Shown: positions 57,869-64,000 of the stretch, in pieces
Layout of the letters: the number at the start of each line of letters is the position of its first letter
Numbering within the stretch: position 1 is the first letter of the stretch
From: Syntrophotaleaceae bacterium
GTDB taxonomy: Bacteria > Desulfobacterota > Desulfuromonadia > Desulfuromonadales > Syntrophotaleaceae
Length of the DNA: 64,000 nt
Assembly: GCA_041390365.1 (NCBI GenBank)
Contig: JAWKQB010000001.1
Location: 682,001-746,000 of the forward strand
Direction: 5' to 3'
The notes under the pieces: model-generated
What the model saw: only the letters and a program-made list of their open reading frames with translations
Told to the model about the DNA's origin: nothing
Databases searched by the model: none
Position numbers and translations under genes: made by a program

Positions 57869-59161
57869 CTATTTCCGGCGCAGGTTATAGAATACGTCCC
57901 GGCCTTTGAACCGTGCCGTATCGGCCAGTTCGTCCTCGATACGGAGCAGCTGATTGTATTTGCAGACCCGGTCGGTCCGGCAGGCCGAACCGGTTTTGAT
58001 CTGACCGGCATTGGTGGCCACCACCAGATCGGCGATGGTGGTGTCCTCGGTTTCCCCGCTGCGGTGGGACACTACTGCCGTATAGCCGGCACGCTTGGCC
58101 ATTTCGATGGCGTCCAGGGTTTCGGTCAGGGTTCCGATCTGATTGAGCTTGATCAAAATCGAGTTGGCGATGCCTTTTTCGATACCCTGTTTCAGAATGC
58201 CGGTGTTGGTGACGAACAGATCGTCGCCGACAATCTGGATGCGGCTGCCAAGGCGCTCGGTCAGCAGCTTCCACCCTTCCCAATCGTTTTCGGCCATACC
58301 GTCTTCGATGGAAATGATCGGGTAGCGGTTGACCAGATCCTCGTAGAAATCGATCAGTTCCTTGGAGCTCTTTTCCGGTTTGGCTTCATTTTCGAGCAGG
58401 TATTTGCCGTCCTTGAACAGTTCAGAGGCGGCGACATCGAGGGCCAGGAGGATCTCCTCGCCGGGGGTGTAGCCGGCGGCGCGGATCGCTTCCATGATCA
58501 CTTCCAGCGCCTCTTCATTGCTCTTCAGGTCGGGGGCGAAACCGCCCTCGTCGCCGACGGCGGTGTTGTAGCCCCGGCCCTTGAGAACCTTTTTCAAGGC
58601 ATGGAAAATTTCCGCCGACATGCGCAGCGCTTCGCGGAAGGATTGGGCGCCGGCGGGCATGATCATGAATTCCTGAATATCGACATTGTTGTCGGCGTGG
58701 GCGCCACCGTTGAGGATATTGAGCATTGGCAACGGAAGTTCGCGGGCATTCGGTCCGCCGATGTACTGGAAGAGGGACAACCCCAGGTCCTCGGCTGCCG
58801 CGCGGGCACAGGCCAGAGAAACCCCCAGCAGGGCGTTGGCTCCCAGATTGCACTTGGTTTCGGTGCCGTCCAGGGCGAGAAGCTTGCGGTCGATTCCGGC
58901 CTGATCGGTGATCTCCCAGCCGATCAGTTCCTCCGCAATGATTTCGTTGACGTTTTCCACCGCTTTCAGCACCCCTTTGCCAAGGTAGCGGTCCTTGTCT
59001 CCGTCACGCAGCTCCAGCGCTTCCCGTTCGCCCGTCGATGCACCGCTCGGTACGGCTGCCCGGCCCATGACGCCCGTTTCCAGATAAACCTCCACCTCGA
59101 CGGTGGGATTGCCCCGGGAATCCAGAATTTCCCGGGCATAGATATCGACGATTTCACTCAT
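57869..59161 (-). CDS. eno: Enolase
   Basis: A 430-residue glycolytic enzyme that interconverts 2-phosphoglycerate and phosphoenolpyruvate. Landmarks: A-R-E-I-L-D-S-R-G-N-P-T-V-E-V, S-G-A-S-T-G, G-D-E-G-G-F-A-P, catalytic and metal residues in L-A-L-D-V-A-A-S-E, S-I-E-D-G-M, and V-V-S-H-R-S-G-E-T-E-D near the end with the conserved K-I-K-equivalent S-I-L-I-K-L-N-Q-I-G. Full length. It is divergent from phoH. Confidence 0.98.
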   Translation of the reverse strand: MSEIVDIYAREILDSRGNPTVEVEVYLETGVMGRAAVPSGASTGEREALELRDGDKDRYLGKGVLKAVENVNEIIAEELIGWEITDQAGIDRKLLALDGTETKCNLGANALLGVSLACARAAAEDLGLSLFQYIGGPNARELPLPMLNILNGGAHADNNVDIQEFMIMPAGAQSFREALRMSAEIFHALKKVLKGRGYNTAVGDEGGFAPDLKSNEEALEVIMEAIRAAGYTPGEEILLALDVAASELFKDGKYLLENEAKPEKSSKELIDFYEDLVNRYPIISIEDGMAENDWEGWKLLTERLGSRIQIVGDDLFVTNTGILKQGIEKGIANSILIKLNQIGTLTETLDAIEMAKRAGYTAVVSHRSGETEDTTIADLVVATNAGQIKTGSACRTDRVCKYNQLLRIEDELADTARFKGRDVFYNLRRK

Positions 59162-59221
59162 GTCAGTCCCTCTTTCGGTATAAAATTATTTGAGCCGGTT
59201 AACCGACCATCCGAATCCGTA

Positions 59222-59249
59222 TTTATAGCACATCCGGGCGGAATTGAAA
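59222..59249 (-). promoter_or_regulatory. Candidate sigma-70 promoter for eno
   Basis: On the minus strand TTTCAA (plus 59244-59249), 16 bases, TATAAA (plus 59222-59227) with TGC before it (extended -10). About 50 bases of leader before the ATG at 59161. Confidence 0.45.
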
Positions 59250-59357
59250 CCATTTTTCCTAAACTTTACAGTCGCCGGGGATTTGAAAAGGATTGCTTTT
59301 GGACGTGGACAATGTTATGTAGTCGGCGTATGAAACCTAATTCGAAAAGGATTTTTT

Positions 59358-60380
59358 TTGAATAGCAGCAATACTCAGGGTCGATTCAGCGCCGACGACC
59401 AGCAGCTGGCGAATCAACTCTTCGGTCAAGCCAACAAAAATCTGAAACAGATCGAGAAAACCCTAGGGGTTCGCCTGAGCTCCAAGGGTTTCGATCTTTT
59501 CATACAAGGCGAAGCGGAACAGGTGCAGCTGTGCCAGCGTTTGCTGGAAGAACTCTACACGCTGTTAAGGGAAGGCTATCCCCTTTATCCGACCGATATC
59601 GACTACGCGGTCAGGATACTTTCCGCAGATTCCAGAATCCGATTAGGGGATATTTTCCTCGATACCATCTGCATTTCCGCCCGCAAAAAAAGGATTGCTC
59701 CAAAAAGCCTGGCGCAGAAGACCTACATCGACGCCATTCGCGACAATGACGTGGTTTTCGGCATCGGGCCGGCAGGCACCGGCAAGACCTATCTTGCCAT
59801 GGCCATGGCCGTTTCCTTTCTGATGAAGAAGGAAGTCGCCCGCATCGTTCTGGTCAGGCCTGCCGTGGAGGCGGGGGAGAGGCTCGGATTCCTTCCCGGC
59901 GATATTGCCGAAAAGGTCAATCCCTATCTTCGACCCCTGTACGATGCCCTGTTCGACATGGTGGATCGTGACAGAGGTCAGGAATTGATCGACAAAGGGG
60001 TGATCGAGGTGGCGCCTCTGGCCTTCATGCGGGGCAGGACCCTCAATGACGCCTTCGTCATCCTGGACGAGGCGCAGAATACTACCGCGGAACAGATGAA
60101 AATGTTTCTGACCCGGCTCGGATTCGGCAGCCGGGCGGTCATTACCGGGGATATCACTCAGATCGACCTGCCCTCCGGGAGGGTATCCGGTCTCCGCGAG
60201 GCGCTCGATATCCTGAAGGGGATCAAAGGAATTTTTTTCAATTATTTCACCGATCGTGACGTGGTACGGCACCCAATTGTACAGGCCATCGTTCAGGCCT
60301 ATCACCGGGCGGAAGGGACCGGCCTCCGGCCCGCCGACCGGAGGGGCCGAGAGGACAATGCCGATGATCGGCAGAAGTGA
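59358..60380 (+). CDS. PhoH-family ATPase
   Basis: A 340-residue cytoplasmic ATPase (YbeZ type). An N-terminal KH-like region (about 25-85: R-L-S-S-K-G-F-D-L-F-I-Q-G) leads to the P-loop G-P-A-G-T-G-K-T (about 136-143), Walker B F-V-I-L-D-E-A-Q-N and the T-R-L-G-F-G-S-R motif. The start is TTG at 59358, with AAAAGGA at good distance. It works with YbeY in 16S rRNA maturation in other bacteria, and here ybeY is two genes downstream. Confidence 0.93.
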   Translation: MNSSNTQGRFSADDQQLANQLFGQANKNLKQIEKTLGVRLSSKGFDLFIQGEAEQVQLCQRLLEELYTLLREGYPLYPTDIDYAVRILSADSRIRLGDIFLDTICISARKKRIAPKSLAQKTYIDAIRDNDVVFGIGPAGTGKTYLAMAMAVSFLMKKEVARIVLVRPAVEAGERLGFLPGDIAEKVNPYLRPLYDALFDMVDRDRGQELIDKGVIEVAPLAFMRGRTLNDAFVILDEAQNTTAEQMKMFLTRLGFGSRAVITGDITQIDLPSGRVSGLREALDILKGIKGIFFNYFTDRDVVRHPIVQAIVQAYHRAEGTGLRPADRRGREDNADDRQK

Positions 60381-60386
60381 TTTGCA

Positions 60387-62777
60387 ATGACGACCAGCAA
60401 ACCTGAACGCAAGTCCGAGGCTCCACGGCGCCGATGGCACCGCTTCTGTTCCGTCTTCCCCTTGTTTAAGCCCTTTCACAAGGAGCAAAACCAGCGCTAC
60501 CTGCTGCTTTTCGGGGTTGCGCTGATCATAACCGCCATCATCGTGCCCAAAGGCGGGTTTGTCCCCGGGTACTATTCGCCGGGCGACATTGCCTCCCGGG
60601 ATATCAAGGCGTCCCGCGACCTGCTCCTGCCGGACCAGCCACTCACGGAAAAAAAGCGGGATGAAGCGGCCAGGGCCATCCTGTCTCTATACGATTTCGA
60701 TTCCCGGGCCGGTGAGGAGACAGCCGGCCGTCTGTTCCAGATCTTCAACCAGCTCGGAACCACCCTTCAAACCGAAACTCCTCTGCAGAACGTTTTCCCC
60801 AAGGATGAAAATTCCCCCGTCAGCGAGCTCACGGAAGATGAATTGATTCTTCTGGCCCGGCTTTCCTCCCGCGACCAGGTGGCAAAGGATCTGCAGAAAC
60901 TTCTGGTCGCATCCTTCAAAAATCTGATTGTGGGCAATCTGCAGGTTTTCGAATCCAGTTGGGATCGCGGAATTATTGTCCGCGACCTGGTCAATCACGG
61001 GGAACGGGCCGTCATGGACGCCAAGCAGGTGACGGGAATCGGCGACGTTTTCGATCAGGTGGAGAGAGAAATCGGGAAAATGGACGATCTCTCTCCCAAC
61101 CAGCGGATCGTGCTCCTGAAGCTCCTGCGCAAGATGATCCGCCCCAACCTGACTTTCAATCAGAACGAAACCGAGGAACGGCGGCGCAAGGCCGGTGAAC
61201 TGGTCAAGCCGGTGCTGTTCCAGATGAAGAAGGGGGAGATGATCGTTCGCGAGGGCGAACGGGTCACCGAGGAGCAGATCCGGAAGCTGCGGGCGATGCG
61301 GGCCGTGAGCGGCAACTACAGTACGCTGCTGACCGGTCTGGGCCTACTGCTCTGCATCCTGCTGCTGATTTACCTCGGCCATCGCTTCGCCCGTTCCAAC
61401 ATCAGCAAATACCGACCTAAAACATGCGATCTCCTGGTGATGGCGCTGGTGTTCGTCAGCCTGTTCATTCTGATCAAGGTGGCCATTTTCATCTCGACCG
61501 CTCTGGAAAGCGCCTTTCCCTACATCGAATCGTCCAGCTACTACTATGCCATTCCCTTCGCTGCCGGCGCCATGCTGATCCGCATCGTTCTGAACAGCGA
61601 GGTGTCCCTGATTTTCTCCCTGGCCTTCAGCGCCCTGGTCGGGATTCTGTTCGGCAACAATTTGTTCATCGCCGTCTATGCCCTGGTCGGCAGCCTCACA
61701 GGGGCCAACTGGGTCAGGCAATGTTTGGAGCGGGCCACGCTCTACCGCGCCGGAATACGTCTGTCGATGGTCAATTTTCTGCTGGTGCTCAGCATCCATC
61801 TGATGGCGGGCCGGGGGGTCGATTCGCAATTTTTCTACAAGGCCGGTTTCGGCCTCGCCGGTGGCTTTTTCTGCGCTCTGCTGGTGACCGGACTGATCCC
61901 CCTGATCGAATGGCTGTTCAAATACACCACCGACATCAAACTGCTGGAACTGGCCAACATGAACACCCCGGTGCTGCGGGAGCTGATGATTCAGGCACCC
62001 GGGACCTATCACCACTCCATCATTGTCGGAAATCTGGCCGAGGCCGCCGCCGAAACCATCGGTGCCAATCCTCTGCTGGCGCGGGTTGCGGCCTACTACC
62101 ACGATATCGGCAAAATTCGCAAGCCCCTCTATTTCGTTGAAAATATCGGCTGCCAGGAAAACCGGCACGACAAGCTGACTCCCTCCATGAGCGCCCTGAT
62201 TCTTATGGCCCATGTCAAGGACGGCGCCGATATGGCTCGTGAAAACAAACTCGGTCAACTGCTGGTGGATATCATCCGGCAGCACCACGGCACCGCTCTG
62301 ATAAAATACTTCTTCGACAAGGCCAAGCAAAGCTCTGATCCCGGGGTCCATCAGGTTAATGAGCGGGATTACCGCTACCCCGGGCCCAAACCCCAGAACC
62401 GGGAGGCGGCGCTGATCATGCTGGCCGATGCCGTTGAGGCGGCCAGCAGAACGCTGACCGATCCCACTCCGGCCCGGATCCAGGGGATGGTGCAGAAGAT
62501 CATCAACAATATTTTCATCGACGGCCAGCTCGACGAATGCGAACTGACCCTCAAGGATCTCCACAATATCGCTAAGAGTTTCAATCGAATTCTGTCCGGC
62601 ATTTTCCATCACCGCATCGATTACCCTGAGCCGGTGCACAAGGAGCGGGAAAAGGAACCGGGAAAAAGGAAGAACGGTGAAGATTCACATCGAGAATCGG
62701 CAGACGAGTCAAAAGATAAAGACGGCACCTCTGGAAAAAGCAGCACGGAAGATCTTAAACGCCTTGGCATGTCCTAA
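60387..62777 (+). CDS. 7TM-7TMR HD-domain membrane protein (PgpH-like c-di-AMP phosphodiesterase)
   Basis: A 796-residue protein with an N-terminal membrane helix (about 36-55), an extracytoplasmic 7TMR-HD domain (about 60-310), seven membrane helices (about 315-520) and a cytoplasmic HD domain with H-H-S-I-I-V-G-N-L-A-E-A and Y-Y-H-D-I-G-K-I (about residue 571). This is the PgpH layout; PgpH hydrolyses c-di-AMP in Firmicutes, and activity here is inferred. It lies 6 bases after the PhoH gene. Its last 34 codons overlap ybeY in another frame and encode a charged tail. Confidence 0.92.
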   Translation: MTTSKPERKSEAPRRRWHRFCSVFPLFKPFHKEQNQRYLLLFGVALIITAIIVPKGGFVPGYYSPGDIASRDIKASRDLLLPDQPLTEKKRDEAARAILSLYDFDSRAGEETAGRLFQIFNQLGTTLQTETPLQNVFPKDENSPVSELTEDELILLARLSSRDQVAKDLQKLLVASFKNLIVGNLQVFESSWDRGIIVRDLVNHGERAVMDAKQVTGIGDVFDQVEREIGKMDDLSPNQRIVLLKLLRKMIRPNLTFNQNETEERRRKAGELVKPVLFQMKKGEMIVREGERVTEEQIRKLRAMRAVSGNYSTLLTGLGLLLCILLLIYLGHRFARSNISKYRPKTCDLLVMALVFVSLFILIKVAIFISTALESAFPYIESSSYYYAIPFAAGAMLIRIVLNSEVSLIFSLAFSALVGILFGNNLFIAVYALVGSLTGANWVRQCLERATLYRAGIRLSMVNFLLVLSIHLMAGRGVDSQFFYKAGFGLAGGFFCALLVTGLIPLIEWLFKYTTDIKLLELANMNTPVLRELMIQAPGTYHHSIIVGNLAEAAAETIGANPLLARVAAYYHDIGKIRKPLYFVENIGCQENRHDKLTPSMSALILMAHVKDGADMARENKLGQLLVDIIRQHHGTALIKYFFDKAKQSSDPGVHQVNERDYRYPGPKPQNREAALIMLADAVEAASRTLTDPTPARIQGMVQKIINNIFIDGQLDECELTLKDLHNIAKSFNRILSGIFHHRIDYPEPVHKEREKEPGKRKNGEDSHRESADESKDKDGTSGKSSTEDLKRLGMS

Positions 62778-63141
62778 GGACAGCGAACTGTCCATCGTCA
62801 TTGTCAGCGATGACCAGATCCGGGAGATCAATCGGGATTACCTGCAGCGGGACAAAGCCACCAATGTCATCTCCTTTGCCATGCAGGAAGGGGAGGGAGC
62901 CGGACTGCAACCCGCTCTGCTGGGAGACGTCGTCATCAGTGCCGACACCGCTGCCAGGGATGCTGAAGAGGCCGGGCTGCCCTTCGAGAGCGAACTGTAT
63001 TTTCTTCTGCTGCACGGCATCCTGCACCTGGTCGGTTACGATCACGAGCGGGGCACTGAGGAGGAAGCCCGCCGGATGGAAGCCAAAGAGGAAGAGATAT
63101 TTGCTATGATTGAGGACGAAATTCTTTCCTGCCCCCGGTAG
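62677..63141 (+). CDS. ybeY: rRNA maturation endoribonuclease YbeY
   Basis: A 154-residue zinc ribonuclease for 16S rRNA 3' maturation and ribosome quality control. The zinc site is H-G-I-L-H-L-V-G-Y-D-H (three histidines, about residues 113-123), preceded by T-N-V-I-S-F and the L-L-G-D-V-V-I-S strand. It starts at GTG, with AAAAGGA before it, inside the preceding gene, giving a 101-base overlap. The length and N-terminal I-x-N-R-Q fit the family, so the overlap looks real. Confidence 0.93.
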   Translation: MKIHIENRQTSQKIKTAPLEKAARKILNALACPKDSELSIVIVSDDQIREINRDYLQRDKATNVISFAMQEGEGAGLQPALLGDVVISADTAARDAEEAGLPFESELYFLLLHGILHLVGYDHERGTEEEARRMEAKEEEIFAMIEDEILSCPR

Positions 63142-63147
63142 CCAGTC

Positions 63148-63852
63148 ATGCTGATGAAACCTAAAGGAGTCGTGGCCAGTTTCTACTGTGCCATTGAGGG
63201 AGTTCTCTGGTCGGTACGGACCCAGCGGCACATGCTCTACCATATGCTGGCAGCCCTGACCCTGCTGCTGGCGGCTCTGTCTTTTCACATCTCGACCCTG
63301 GAATTCATTCTGCTGGTTCTTGCGGCGATGCTGGTGCTGATTTCGGAGCTGCTGAACACGGCTCTGGAAGCTGTCGTCGACCTGGTCTCTCCCGAGTACC
63401 ACCCCCTGGCCCGCAGGGCCAAGGATGTGGCTGCAGGCGGCGTGCTGGTCGCCTGCATCGGAGCGGCGATCATGGGTTACATGGTCCTGGCGCCCTATCT
63501 CTTCCCGGTGGAAAAAATCCCCTTTCCGTCGCTCAAAAGGCCGCCGGGAGAACTGGCCGTCGCCTCCATCCTGACCGTGACGATTCTGGTGGTGCTGATT
63601 AAAGCCCGTATCGGCCGGGGCCGACCGCTGCATGGCGGCATGCCGAGCGGCCATGCGGCTTTTGCTTTTTCGATAGCGACGTCCGTGGTCCTGTCCGAAG
63701 TCGGCCCGATCCTTGCTCTGCTGACCTTGACGTTGGCAGCCCTGTTGGGGCAGAGCCGGGTTTTTCTGAAAATTCACACCAGTACGGAAGTGCTGGCGGG
63801 CGCTCTACTGGGGATCGCGGTCACGGCCCTGCTTTATTTCCTTTTTGGTTGA
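63148..63852 (+). CDS. Diacylglycerol kinase-PAP2 phosphatase fusion
   Basis: A 234-residue membrane protein. The N-terminal half is a DgkA-type kinase domain with E-L-L-N-T-A-L-E-A-V-V-D, the diagnostic signature, and three membrane helices. The C-terminal half has PAP2 phosphatase motifs P-S-G-H-A-A-F-A-F and S-R-V-F-L-K-I-H-T-S-T-E, with K-A-R-I-G-R-G-R-P as the first motif. It could recycle undecaprenyl phosphate: undecaprenol kinase plus undecaprenyl pyrophosphatase in one chain. That is inferred from both domains. It follows ybeY after 6 bases. Confidence 0.9.
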   Translation: MLMKPKGVVASFYCAIEGVLWSVRTQRHMLYHMLAALTLLLAALSFHISTLEFILLVLAAMLVLISELLNTALEAVVDLVSPEYHPLARRAKDVAAGGVLVACIGAAIMGYMVLAPYLFPVEKIPFPSLKRPPGELAVASILTVTILVVLIKARIGRGRPLHGGMPSGHAAFAFSIATSVVLSEVGPILALLTLTLAALLGQSRVFLKIHTSTEVLAGALLGIAVTALLYFLFG

Positions 63853-63906
63853 AATCAGAGGGTAAAGATAAAACGCTCGATCCAAAATTAAACAAGGAGA
63901 ACCTTT

Positions 63907-64000
63907 TTGGACGCAGACAGTCCCAGCGATAAAAACATTTTCAAATCAAGCTTTTTTCGGCGTCTTCTATTCGGCAAACTTCGTGTGACCAGCGAGAAGG
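63907..64000 (+). CDS. Start of a probable CBS-domain CorC/TlyC-like protein, cut by the window end
   Basis: Only 31 codons are present. A TTG at 63907 with AAGGAGA 6 bases upstream opens a frame M-D-A-D-S-P-S-D-K-N-I-F with a basic F-F-R-R-L-L-F-G-K-L segment. No stop appears before the window end. In related genomes a CBS-domain hemolysin/CorC gene follows ybeY and dgk here, so that identity is probable but rests mainly on position. Confidence 0.5.
   Translation, partial: MDADSPSDKNIFKSSFFRRLLFGKLRVTSEK

Noticed and set aside
1..64000. CRISPR array, tRNA, rRNA or prophage
   Set aside because: No regularly spaced identical repeats, no tRNA-like cloverleaf sequence, and no phage structural genes were seen.

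Overview
The window reads like a core chromosomal segment of a motile, GC-rich, Gram-negative bacterium of the Desulfuromonadales/Geobacterales type (Desulfobacterota). That placement is an inference from gene order and content: a flgBC-fliEFGHIJ operon that runs into fliK-flgD-flgE, a CheA/CheR/CheB/CheD block followed by several CheX-like phosphatases, an archaeal-type phosphoglycerate mutase, and phoH-pgpH-ybeY-dgk order. No ribosomal RNA, tRNA, CRISPR array or prophage was seen.

Layout. 1-4.6 kb: small accessory genes (PEBP-family fragment, BON lipoprotein, a nitroreductase-like protein of unknown role, apgM, and an exported HAF-repeat protein), closed by a bidirectional terminator. 4.7-18.1 kb, minus strand: one flagellar operon of 14 genes, headed by an exported AMIN-like/TPR protein and preceded by a good sigma-54 promoter match. 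18.5-27.5 kb, plus strand: a chemotaxis-type signalling block (cheA, cheR, cheB, cheD, an HDOD gene, two single-domain receivers, two CheX-like phosphatases and a CheX-like/pseudo-receiver fusion) with no cheW or receptor gene. 27.5-29 kb: a sigma-54-dependent response regulator on the minus strand, the obvious candidate activator for the flagellar promoter. 29.2-32.5 kb: an unknown protein, an AMMECR1 protein and typA. 32.8-49.1 kb, plus strand: housekeeping genes (M48 lipoprotein protease, PH-domain membrane protein, miaB, PHP phosphoesterase, M42 aminopeptidase, guaB-guaA, a WYL regulator, a Maf/YceF pyrophosphatase, dnaE, accA, an RlpA-like lipoprotein). 49.2-53.3 kb: an HDOD-GGDEF signalling gene whose terminator is followed directly by a complete group II intron with its reverse transcriptase. 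53.3-64 kb: glycerate kinase, tgt, ftsH, eno, phoH, pgpH-like, ybeY, a DgkA-PAP2 fusion, and the first codons of a probable CBS-domain (CorC/TlyC) protein cut by the window end.

How the parts connect. The flagellar operon supplies basal body, export ATPase, hook and hook-length genes. The chemotaxis block could supply the phosphorelay that sets flagellar switching, although its CheA carries a cysteine-rich two-CW insert and a tandem type II secretion ATPase-like module, so another output is possible. Three proteins here keep the ExxN signature of CheC/CheX CheY-P phosphatases.

The most unusual features are in the spacers: an 87-bp double-hairpin element in two inverted copies, short periodic arrays (6-, 7-, 9- and 14-bp words) in at least six intergenic gaps, and a 14-bp inverted repeat that would bury the Maf start codon.
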